Origin: Strigamia acuminata
Lineage: Eukaryota; Arthropoda; Chilopoda; Geophilomorpha; Linotaeniidae
Direction of reading: 5' to 3'
Assembly (NCBI GenBank): GCA_949358305.1
Contig: OX442314.1
Location: 64,365,369-64,429,368 of the forward strand
Length of the DNA stretch: 64,000 nucleotides
Position numbers and translations under genes: made by a program. The notes below the pieces were generated by a model. The model saw nothing but the letters and a program-made list of their open reading frames with translations. It made no database searches and was not told where the DNA came from. Of the stretch, positions 29,929-41,900 are shown in pieces (position 1 is the first letter of the stretch; each line of letters opens with the position of its first letter).

Positions 29929-30703
29929 AAACTCGTATTCGATTCGAAAGCGAATCGAATACGAGTTTTGTCCTTTTTCAACGCGAAATCGTATTCGATT
30001 CGCTTTTGAATCGAATACGAGTTTTGTCCTTTTTCAACGCGAAATCGTATTCGACTCGCTTTCGAGTCGAGTACGAATTTTGCCCTTCTTCAACGCGAAA
30101 TCGTATTCGACTCGTTTTCGAGTCGAGTACGAGTTTTGCCCTTCTTCAACGCGAAATCGTATTCGACTCGTTTTCGAGTCGAGTACGAGTTTTGCCCTTC
30201 TTCAACGCGAAATCGTATTCGACTCGTTTTCGAGTCGAATGCGAATTTTGCTTTTCTTCAACGCGAAATCGTATTCGACTCGTTTTCGAGTCGAATGCGA
30301 ATTTTGCCCTTCTTCAACGCGAAATCGTATTCGACTCGTTTTCGAGTCGAGTACGAGTTTTGCCCTTCTTCAACGCGAAATCGTATTCGACTCGTTTTCG
30401 AGTCGAGTACGAATTTTGCCCTTTCTTTCTCAACGCGAAATCGTATTCGACTCGTTTTCGAGTCGAATACGAGATAGTCGATGACCCGTTCCCGGACTTT
30501 GACTCGTACGACTCGTATTCGAGATGTATTCGAGATGTATTCGAATCGTATTCGAGTCGTATTCGAGATGGTCGATGATTTCCACTCGCTCGTATACGCG
30601 TTGTATACGAGCTCGTATTTTGATCGTAATCGTAAACGAATCGTTTACAAGTCGTATACAAGTTGTATACGACGTGTATACACCTCGTATACGAACGAAG
30701 TTT
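29929..30703 (+). repeat. Left arm of giant inverted repeat, inner part, with 56-bp palindromic units
   Basis: From 29929 to about 30480, units of 56 bp repeat about nine times. Each contains TCGTATTCGACTCG, TTTT and CGAGTCGAGTACGA, so every unit is itself a near-perfect hairpin. Because 56 is not a multiple of three, translations cycle through three frames and give repetitive but meaningless open frames. From 30480 the arm becomes GTATAC-rich and contains CGTTCCCGGACTTTGACTCG (30487-30506). It is complementary to the right arm from 30783. Confidence 0.9.
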
Positions 30704-30782
30704 GTGAAAACACAATTTTCAAATAAGACGTATGTGACTACTATGTGTTTTCATGTCGTAGTAAGTATCCGGTGGATTTTCC
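30704..30782. other. 79-bp loop of the giant inverted repeat
   Basis: This is the only non-palindromic stretch at the axis. It includes GTAAGTATCCGGTGGA, echoing the donor and TCCGGTGG words of module Y. The flanking 27-nt edges (30677-30703 and 30783-30809) are perfect complements. Confidence 0.8.
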
Positions 30783-31905
30783 AAACTTCGTTCGTATACG
30801 AGGTGTATACACGTCGTATACAACTTGTATACGACTTGTAAACGATTCGTTTACGATTACGATCAAAATACGAGCTCGTATACAACGCGTATACGAGCGA
30901 GTGGAAATCATCGACCATCTCGAATACGACTCGAATACGATTCGAATACATCTCGAATACATCTCGAATACGAGTCGTACGAGTCAAAGTCCGGGAACGG
31001 GTCATCGACTATCTCGTATTCGACTCGAAAACGAGTCGAATACGATTTTGCGTTGAGAAAGAAAGGGCAAAATTCGTACTCGACTCGAAAACGAGTCGAA
31101 TACGATTTCGCGTTGAAGAAGGGCAAAACTCGTACTCGACTCGAAAACGAGTCGAATACGATTTCGCGTTGAAGAAGGGCAAAACTCGTACTCGACTCGA
31201 AAACGAGTCGAATACGATTTCACGTTGAAGAAGGGCAAAACTCGTACTCGACTCGAAAACGAGTCGAATACGATTTCGCGTTGAAGAAGGACAAAACTCG
31301 TACTCGACTCGAAAACGAGTCGAATACGATTTCGCGTTGAAGAAGGGCAAAACTCGTACTCGACTCGAAAACGAGTCGAATACGATTTCGCGTTGAAGAA
31401 GGGCAAAACTCGTACTCGACTCGAAAACGAGTCGAATACGATTTCTCGTTGAAGAAGGGCAAAACTCGTACTCGACTCGAAAACGAGTCGAATACGATTT
31501 CGCGTTGAAGAAGGGCAAAACTCGTACTCGACTCGAAAACGAGTCGAATACGATTTCGCGTTGAAAAAGGACAAAACTCGTATTCGATTCGCTTTCGAAT
31601 CGAATACGAGTTTTGTCCTTTTTCAACGCTTGTGAAAAGGACTCGAATGCGCCTCCACGTTGCAATGCGCATTTGTGTAAACAATGATGGAATCCCCTGC
31701 TTAAATACTGGCTATCGCGTCACGTAACAGCAACGTGCCACGTCACGTAATTGCAACGTGCCGCGCTATGCCACACAATGTGCCGCCGCGATAGGCCATT
31801 GAACCCGAATGTGTGTGATGCGAAACGCGCGAGTACGCGCGCGGAGAACGCGCGGCAATGCTAGCAACAGGAGCGCAACTGCCCAAGAAATTGCTCAACA
31901 ATAAA

Positions 31906-31927
31906 AGGCACGTGGAAGCACGTGCCT
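31906..31927. other. CACGTG hairpin, one per tandem unit
   Basis: AGGCACGTG and CACGTGCCT form a perfect 9-bp stem with a 4-nt loop (GAAG). The structure carries two E-box palindromes and recurs in every 1.68-kb unit and in the head copies. It could be a protein-binding site or a folding element. Confidence 0.55.
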
Positions 31928-32789
31928 GAAACAATAGGCACTTCAAATAAAGTTATTGTTAAAAAACGGGCTTGAAAACCAACAATTACACAATAATTAA
32001 GGGGCAAGAAATGAACTTTGCTGCAATGCAAAGTTCTCAAAATACAGAGAAATGAAAGTTACACTTGTATAAAGAATTGACAATGTTTGAAACCAATAAA
32101 AACTACAAAAACACACTTGTAAAAAACCCAAAAAAAAACCCCAGAATGAATTATTTGACTCAAATTAACCCTAAAACAGTCTTGGAGGTCGTGCAGACGA
32201 CAGAGTCGGATCGGAAGGTTGCTAAAACCTGACGCCAAAACTAGCAATGGGACAGCTAGTTAGAAAACAGCTTTTTCATCAATCATGAACGCTGAAAACC
32301 TCACCCAGGGGTAGAAAATGATGGAGAGAACGTTTTCGCCATCTAAAACGGTCTAAAACGGGTCTAAAATGCCTAAACCGGCGCCTGGAACGTGGCGCAG
32401 TTGTTGGGTCAAATATTGTCAAAAATCAGTGGAAATTTGTCAAATACTGGCAAAAATCTGCTGAAATTTGTCAAAAATTGCCAAATTTTGGCGCAAGTTA
32501 CGTGAGGTTTGCGCGCATCCAACTATGACGAAAAATCCATGCGTGTGCACGCGCGATTTACTGGCGCGTTGGAAGCGTTAAAATAAATTTTTCCAATATC
32601 TAACACAATTTGCACCGAATTATGGCAATTTTTGACAAATTTACATGGATTTTTGCCAGTATTTGACAAATTTCCACGGATTTTTGACAATATTTGACAA
32701 ATTCCAGACAAATTTCAGACAAATTTCAATTAATTTTAGAAATTTTATGAGAAATTTCAGCAAATGTTTGAGGATTGAGGAAATCTTCT

Positions 32790-32913
32790 GAAATTTGTCA
32801 AATATAGGCAAAAATCTTCTGAAATTTGTCAAATACAGGCAAAAATCTGCTGAAATTTGTCAAATACAGGCAAAAATCTGCTGAAATTTGTCAAAAATTG
32901 CCCAAATTCCGTG
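32790..32913. repeat. 31-bp minisatellite inside the unit
   Basis: GAAATTTGTCAAATA-type words start at 32790, 32821, 32852 and 32883, a 31-bp period. Later units carry one copy fewer, which accounts for the longer first unit. Confidence 0.75.
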
Positions 32914-35900
32914 CAAGTTTTGCAAGTTTTGCGCGCATCAAATCGTATGCGCGCCTATACTATTGCACGAGCGCATTGACGCGTGATGAACACCGACCAC
33001 GTTTACGAAGTGAATTCGAGCTACAAAAGTATCGAGTCGCCATTCTATGATGGAAAAAAAAAATTAAGTGTAAACAAACAAAATAAAAACTTTAATATAC
33101 AAGAAACGTACAATTCCACTCAACTTTGTTTCAAATTTTATTTATTGGATCATTGAAAATAAACAGTAGTGTTGTGCACTGTACGCTTAAGTGTATACCG
33201 TTGTTTTGTGGTGGGGATTTGCCTCGATAATTGATCTTTTCTCTTTGTTTGCAATATTTTTTTGGCCTTTTTTGTTGATTTTTCGGTTTGAAATTGTTTT
33301 TTTCCGGTGTAATTTAAGTGGTGGAAGGTTGTTGGCGTGTGTTGAGGGTAATTTTGGCGGTTTTTGGGTCGGGATTAGTGTTTTCTGCGATTTTTTATCG
33401 GTATTTGGGGTTTGATGCAGCGGATAGCGCATGCGAATCGCCGTCGACCGTAGCATTAGCAATTGCAACCTGCCGCGCTATGCCACACAATGTGCCGCCG
33501 CGATAGGCCATCGAATCCGAATGTGTGTGATGCGAAACGCGAGTACGCGCGCGGAGAACGCGCGGCAATGCTAGCAACAGGAGCGCAACTGCCCAAGAAA
33601 TTGCTCAACAATAAAAGGCACGTGGAAGCACGTGCCTGAAACAATAGGCACTTCAAATAAAGTTATTGTTAAAAAACGGGCTTGAAAACCAACAATTACA
33701 CAATAATTAAGGGGCAAGAAATGAACTTTGCTGCAATGCAAAGTTCTCAAAATACAGAGAAATGAAAGTTACACTTGTATAAAGAATTGACAATGTTTGA
33801 AACCAATAAAAACTACAAAAACACACTTGTAAAAAACCCAAAAAAAAACCCCAGAATGAATTATTTGACTCAAATTAACCCTAAAACAGTCTTGGAGGTC
33901 GTGCAGACGACAGAGTCGGATCGGAAGGTTGCTAAAACCTGACGCCAAAACTAGCAATGGGACAGCTAGTTAGAAAACAGCTTTTTCATCAATCATGAAC
34001 GCTGAAAACCTCACCCAGGGGTAGAAAATGATGGAGAGAACGTTTTCGCCATCTAAAACGGTCTAAAACGGGTCTAAAATGCCTAAACCGGCGCCTGGAA
34101 CGTGGCGCAGTTGTTGGGTCAAATATTGTCAAAAATCAGTGGAAATTTGTCAAATACTGGCAAAAATCTGCTGAAATTTGTCAAAAATTGCCAAATTTTG
34201 GCGCAAGTTACGTGAGGTTTGCGCGCATCCAACTATGACGAAAAATCCATGCGTGTGCACGCGGGATTTACTGGCGCGTTGGAAGCGTTAAAATAAATTT
34301 TTCCAATATCTAACACAATTTGCACCGAATTATGGCAATTTTTGACAAATTTACATGGATTTTTGCCAGTATTTGACAAATTTCCACGGATTTTTGACAA
34401 TATTTGACAAATTCCAGACAAATTTCAGACAAATTTCAATTAATTTTAGAAATTTTATGAGAAATTTCAGCAAATGTTTGAGGATTGAGGAAATCTTCTG
34501 AAATTTGTCAAATATAGGCAAAAATCTTCTGAAATTTGTCAAATACAGGCAAAAATCTGCTGAAATTTGTCAAAAATTGCCCAAATTCCGTGCAAGTTTT
34601 GCAAGTTTTGCGCGCATCAAATCGTATGCGCGCCTATACTATTGCACGAGCACATTGACGCGTGATGAACACCGACCACGTTTACGAAGTGAATTCGAGC
34701 TACAAAAGTATCGAGTCGCCATTCTATGATGGAAAAAAAAAAATTAAGTGTAAACAAACAAAATAAAAACTTTAATATACAAGAAACGTACAATTCCACT
34801 CAACTTTGTTTCAAATTTTATTTATTGGATCATTGAAAATAAACAGTAGTGTTGTGCACTGTACGCTTAAGTGTATACCGGCGATGCGTTGTTTTGTGGT
34901 GGGGATTTGCCTCGATAATTGATCTTTTCTCTTTGTTTGCAATATTTTTTTGGCCTTTTTTGTTGATTTTTCGGTTTGAAATTGTTTTTTTCCGGTGTAA
35001 TTTAAGTGGTGGAAGGTTGTTGGCGTGTGTTGAGGGTAATTTTGGCGGTTTTTGGGTCGGGATTAGTGTTTTCTGCGATTTTTTATCGGTATTTGGGGTT
35101 TGATGCAGCGGATAGCGCATGCGAATCGCCGTCGACCGTAGCATTAGCAATTGCAACCTGCCGCGCTATGCCACACAATGTGCCGCCGCGATAGGCCATC
35201 GAATCCGAATGTGTGTGATGCGAAACGCGAGTACGCGCGCGGAGAACGCGCGGCAATGCTAGCAACAGGAGCGCAACTGCCCAAGAAATTGCTCAACAAT
35301 AAAAGGCACGTGGAAGCACGTGCCTGAAACAATAGGCACTTCAAATAAAGTTATTGTTAAAAAACGGGCTTGAAAACCAACAATTACACAATAATTAAGG
35401 GGCAAGAAATGAACTTTGCTGCAATGCAAAGTTCTCAAAATACAGAGAAATGAAAGTTACACTTGTATAAAGAATTGACAATGTTTGAAACCAATAAAAA
35501 CTACAAAAACACACTTGTAAAAAACCCAAAAAAAAACCCCAGAATGAATTATTTGACTCAAATTAACCCTAAAACAGTCTTGGAGGTCGTGCAGACGACA
35601 GAGTCGGATCGGAAGGTTGCTAAAACCTGACGCCAAAACTAGCAATGGGACAGCTAGTTAGAAAACAGCTTTTTCATCAATCATGAACGCTGAAAACCTC
35701 ACCCAGGGGTAGAAAATGATGGAGAGAACGTTTTCGCCATCTAAAACGGTCTAAAACGGGTCTAAAATGCCTAAACCGGCGCCTGGAACGTGGCGCAGTT
35801 GTTGGGTCAAATATTGTCAAAAATCAGTGGAAATTTGTCAAATACTGGCAAAAATCTGCTGAAATTTGTCAAAAATTGCCAAATTTTGGCGCAAGTTACG

Positions 35901-38900
35901 TGAGGTTTGCGCGCATCCAACTATGACGAAAAATCCATGCGTGTGCACGCGGGATTTACTGGCGCGTTCGAAGCGTTAAAATAAATTTTTCCAATATCTA
36001 ACACAATTTGCACCGAATTATGGCAATTTTTGACAAATTTACATGGATTTTTGCCAGTATTTGACAAATTTCCACGGATTTTTGACAATATTTGACAAAT
36101 TCCAGACAAATTTCAGACAAATTTCAATTAATTTTAGAAATTTTATGAGAAATTTCAGCAAATGTTTGAGGATTGAGGAAATCTTCTGAAATTTGTCAAA
36201 TATAGGCAAAAATCTTCTGAAATTTGTCAAATACAGGCAAAAATCTGCTGAAATTTGTCAAAAATTGCCCAAATTCCGTGCAAGTTTTGCAAGTTTTGCG
36301 CGCATCAAATCGTATGCGCGCCTATACTATTGCACGAGCACATTGACGCGTGATGAACACCGACCACGTTTACGAAGTGAATTCGAGCTACAAAAGTATC
36401 GAGTCGCCATTCTATGATGGAAAAAAAAAATTAAGTGTAAACAAACAAAATAAAAACTTTAATATACAAGAAACGTACAATTCCACTCAACTTTGTTTCA
36501 AATTTTATTTATTGGATCATTGAAAATAAACAGTAGTGTTGTGCACTGTACGCTTAAGTGTATACCGGCGATGCGTTGTTTTGTGGTGGGGATTTGCCTC
36601 GATAATTGATCTTTTCTCTTTGTTTGCAATATTTTTTTGGCCTTTTTTGTTGATTTTTCGGTTTGAAATTGTTTTTTTCCGGTGTAATTTAAGTGGTGGA
36701 AGGTTGTTGGCGTGTGTTGAGGGTAATTTTGGCGGTTTTTGGGTCGGGATTAGTGTTTTCTGCGATTTTTTATCGGTATTTGGGGTTTGATGCAGCGGAT
36801 AGCGCATGCGAATCGCCGTCGACCGTAGCATTAGCAATTGCAACCTGCCGCGCTATGCCACACAATGTGCCGCCGCGATAGGCCATCGAATCCGAATGTG
36901 TGTGATGCGAAACGCGAGTACGCGCGCGGAGAACGCGCGGCAATGCTAGCAACAGGAGCGCAACTGCCCAAGAAATTGCTCAACAATAAAAGGCACGTGG
37001 AAGCACGTGCCTGAAACAATAGGCACTTCAAATAAAGTTATTGTTAAAAAACGGGCTTGAAAACCAACAATTACACAATAATTAAGGGGCAAGAAATGAA
37101 CTTTGCTGCAATGCAAAGTTCTCAAAATACAGAGAAATGAAAGTTACACTTGTATAAAGAATTGACAATGTTTGAAACCAATAAAAACTACAAAAACACA
37201 CTTGTAAAAAACCCAAAAAAAAACCCCAAAATGAATTATTTGACTCAAATTAACCCTAAAACAGTCTTGGAGGTCGTGCAGACGACAGAGTCGGATCGGA
37301 AGGTTGCTAAAACCTGACGCCAAAACTAGCAATGGGACAGCTAGTTAGAAAACAGCTTTTTCATCAATCATGAACGCTGAAAACCTCACCCAGGGGTAGA
37401 AAATGATGGAGAGAACGTTTTCGCCATCTAAAACGGTCTAAAACGGGTCTAAAATGCCTAAACCGGCGCCTGGAACGTGGCGCAGTTGTTGGGTCAAATA
37501 TTGTCAAAAATCAGTGGAAATTTGTCAAATACTGGCAAAAATCTGCTGAAATTTGTCAAAAATTGCCAAATTTTGGCGCAAGTTACGTGAGGTTTGCGCG
37601 CATCCAACTATGACGAAAAATCCATGCGTGTGCACGCGCGATTTACTGGCGCGTTGGAAGCGTTAAAATAAATTTTTCCAATATCTAACACAATTTGCAC
37701 CGAATTATGGCAATTTTTGACAAATTTACATGGATTTTTGCCAGTATTTGACAAATTTCCACGGATTTTTGACAATATTTGACAAATTCCAGACAAATTT
37801 CAGACAAATTTCAATTAATTTTAGAAATTTTATGAGAAATTTCAGCAAATGTTTGAGGATTGAGGAAATCTTCTGAAATTTGTCAAATATAGGCAAAAAT
37901 CTTCTGAAATTTGTCAAATACAGGCAAAAATCTGCTGAAATTTGTCAAAAATTGCCCAAATTCCGTGCAAGTTTTGCAAGTTTTGCGCGCATCAAATCGT
38001 ATGCGCGCCTATACTATTGCACGAGCGCATTGACGCGTGATGAACACCGACCACGTTTACGAAGTGAATTCGAGCTACAAAAGTATCGAGTCGCCATTCT
38101 ATGATGGAAAAAAAAAATTAAGTGTAAACAAACAAAATAAAAACTTTAATATACAAGAAACGTACAATTCCACTCAACTTTGTTTCAAATTTTATTTATT
38201 GGATCATTGAAAATAAACAGTAGTGTTGTGCACTGTACGCTTAAGTGTATACCGTTGTTTTGTGGTGGGGATTTGCCTCGATAATTGATCTTTTCTCTTT
38301 GTTTGCAATATTTTTTTGGCCTTTTTTGTTGATTTTTCGGTTTGAAATTGTTTTTTTCCGGTGTAATTTAAGTGGTGGAAGGTTGTTGGCGTGTGTTGAG
38401 GGTAATTTTGGCGGTTTTTGGGTCGGGATTAGTGTTTTCTGCGATTTTTTATCGGTATTTGGGGTTTGATGCAGCGGATAGCGCATGCGAATCGCCGTCG
38501 ACCGTAGCATTAGCAATTGCAACCTGCCGCGCTATGCCACACAATGTGCCGCCGCGATAGGCCATCGAATCCGAATGTGTGTGATGCGAAACGCGAGTAC
38601 GCGCGCGGAGAACGCGCGGCAATGCTAGCAACAGGAGCGCAACTGCCCAAGAAATTGCTCAACAATAAAAGGCACGTGGAAGCACGTGCCTGAAACAATA
38701 GGCACTTCAAATAAAGTTATTGTTAAAAAACGGGCTTGAAAACCAACAATTACACAATAATTAAGGGGCAAGAAATGAACTTTGCTGCAATGCAAAGTTC
38801 TCAAAATACAGAGAAATGAAAGTTACACTTGTATAAAGAATTGACAATGTTTGAAACCAATAAAAACTACAAAAACACACTTGTAAAAAACCCAAAAAAA

Positions 38901-41900
38901 AACCCCAAAATGAATTATTTGACTCAAATTAACCCTAAAACAGTCTTGGAGGTCGTGCAGACGACAGAGTCGGATCGGAAGGTTGCTAAAACCTGACGCC
39001 AAAACTAGCAATGGGACAGCTAGTTAGAAAACAGCTTTTTCATCAATCATGAACGCTGAAAACCTCACCCAGGGGTAGAAAATGATGGAGAGAACGTTTT
39101 CGCCATCTAAAACGGTCTAAAACGGGTCTAAAATGCCTAAACCGGCGCCTGGAACGTGGCGCAGTTGTTGGGTCAAATATTGTCAAAAATCAGTGGAAAT
39201 TTGTCAAATACTGGCAAAAATCTGCTGAAATTTGTCAAAAATTGCCAAATTTTGGCGCAAGTTACGTGAGGTTTGCGCGCATCCAACTATGACGAAAAAT
39301 CCATGCGTGTGCACGCGCGATTTACTGGCGCGTTGGAAGCGTTAAAATAAATTTTTCCAATATCTAACACAATTTGCACCGAATTATGGCAATTTTTGAC
39401 AAATTTACATGGATTTTTGCCAGTATTTGACAAATTTCCACGGATTTTTGACAATATTTGACAAATTCCAGACAAATTTCAGACAAATTTCAATTAATTT
39501 TAGAAATTTTATGAGAAATTTCAGCAAATGTTTGAGGATTGAGGAAATCTTCTGAAATTTGTCAAATATAGGCAAAAATCTTCTGAAATTTGTCAAATAC
39601 AGGCAAAAATCTGCTGAAATTTGTCAAAAATTGCCCAAATTCCGTGCAAGTTTTGCAAGTTTTGCGCGCATCAAATCGTATGCGCGCCTATACTATTGCA
39701 CGAGCGCATTGACGCGTGATGAACACCGACCACGTTTACGAAGTGAATTCGAGCTACAAAAGTATCGAGTCGCCATTCTATGATGGAAAAAAAAAATTAA
39801 GTGTAAACAAACAAAATAAAAACTTTAATATACAAGAAACGTACAATTCCACTCAACTTTGTTTCAAATTTTATTTATTGGATCATTGAAAATAAACAGT
39901 AGTGTTGTGCACTGTACGCTTAAGTGTATACCGTTGTTTTGTGGTGGGGATTTGCCTCGATAATTGATCTTTTCTCTTTGTTTGCAATATTTTTTTGGCC
40001 TTTTTTGTTGATTTTTCGGTTTGAAATTGTTTTTTTCCGGTGTAATTTAAGTGGTGGAAGGTTGTTGGCGTGTGTTGAGGGTAATTTTGGCGGTTTTTGG
40101 GTCGGGATTAGTGTTTTCTGCGATTTTTTATCGGTATTTGGGGTTTGATGCAGCGGATAGCGCATGCGAATCGCCGTCGACCGTAGCATTAGCAATTGCA
40201 ACCTGCCGCGCTATGCCACACAATGTGCCGCCGCGATAGGCCATCGAATCCGAATGTGTGTGATGCGAAACGCGAGTACGCGCGCGGAGAACGCGCGGCA
40301 ATGCTAGCAACAGGAGCGCAACTGCCCAAGAAATTGCTCAACAATAAAAGGCACGTGGAAGCACGTGCCTGAAACAATAGGCACTTCAAATAAAGTTATT
40401 GTTAAAAAACGGGCTTGAAAACCAACAATTACACAATAATTAAGGGGCAAGAAATGAACTTTGCTGCAATGCAAAGTTCTCAAAATACAGAGAAATGAAA
40501 GTTACACTTGTATAAAGAATTGACAATGTTTGAAACCAATAAAAACTACAAAAACACACTTGTAAAAAACCCAAAAAAAAACCCCAGAATGAATTATTTG
40601 ACTCAAATTAACCCTAAAACAGTCTTGGAGGTCGTGCAGACGACAGAGTCGGATCGGAAGGTTGCTAAAACCTGACGCCAAAACTAGCAATGGGACAGCT
40701 AGTTAGAAAACAGCTTTTTCATCAATCATGAACGCTGAAAACCTCACCCAGGGGTAGAAAATGATGGAGAGAACGTTTTCGCCATCTAAAACGGTCTAAA
40801 ACGGGTCTAAAATGCCTAAACCGGCGCCTGGAACGTGGCGGAGTTGTTGGGTCAAATATTGTCAAAAATCAGTGGAAATTTGTCAAATACTGGCAAAAAT
40901 CTGCTGAAATTTGTCAAAAATTGCCAAATTTTGGCGCAAGTTACGTGAGGTTTGCGCGCATCCAACTATGACGAAAAATCCATGCGTGTGCACGCGCGAT
41001 TTACTGGCGCGTTGGAAGCGTTAAAATAAATTTTTCCAATATCTAACACAATTTGCACCGAATTATGGCAATTTTTGACAAATTTACATGGATTTTTGCC
41101 AGTATTTGACAAATTTCCACGGATTTTTGACAATATTTGACAAATTCCAGACAAATTTCAGACAAATTTCAATTAATTTTAGAAATTTTATGAGAAATTT
41201 CAGCAAATGTTTGAGGATTGAGGAAATCTTCTGAAATTTGTCAAATATAGGCAAAAATCTTCTGAAATTTGTCAAATACAGGCAAAAATCTGCTGAAATT
41301 TGGCAAAAATTGCCCAAATTCCGTGCAAGTTTTGCAAGTTTTGCGCGCATCAAATCGTATGCGCGCCTATACTATTGCACGAGCGCATTGACGCGTGATG
41401 AACACCGACCACGTTTACGAAGTGAATTCGAGCTACAAAAGTATCGAGTCGCCATTCTATGATGGAAAAAAAAAATTAAGTGTAAACAAACAAAATAAAA
41501 ACTTTAATATACAAGAAACGTACAATTCCACTCAACTTTGTTTCAAATTTTATTTATTGGATCATTGAAAATAAACAGTAGTGTTGTGCACTGTACGCTT
41601 AAGTGTATACCGGCGATGCGTTGTTTTGTGGTGGGGATTTGCCTCGATAATTGATCTTTTCTCTTTGTTTGCAATATTTTTTTGGCTTTTTTTGTTGATT
41701 TTTCGGTTTGAAATTGTTTTTTTCCGGTGTAATTTAAGTGGTGGAAGGTTGTTGGCGTGTGTTGAGGGTAATTTTGGCGGTTTTTGGGTCGGGATTAGTG
41801 TTTTCTGCGATTTTTTATCGGTATTTGGGGTTTGATGCAGCGGATAGCGCATGCGAATCGCCGTCGACCGTAGCATTAGCAATTGCAACCTGCCGCGCTA

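Larger units (their letters stand above)
30783..32930 (-). repeat. Right arm of giant inverted repeat
   Basis: This is the mirror of 23372-24654 plus 29929-30703. It carries about eleven 56-bp palindromic units (31010-31620), then the sequence that also makes up the first two thirds of the 1.68-kb tandem unit. The uninterrupted Copia-2 target site is visible near 31609-31629. Confidence 0.9.

Noticed and set aside
29811-31684. Long repetitive open frames (up to 255 codons, Arg/Ser/Phe-rich) on both strands
   Set aside because: They are produced by the 56-bp palindromic units cycling through three frames, and equivalent frames exist on both strands.
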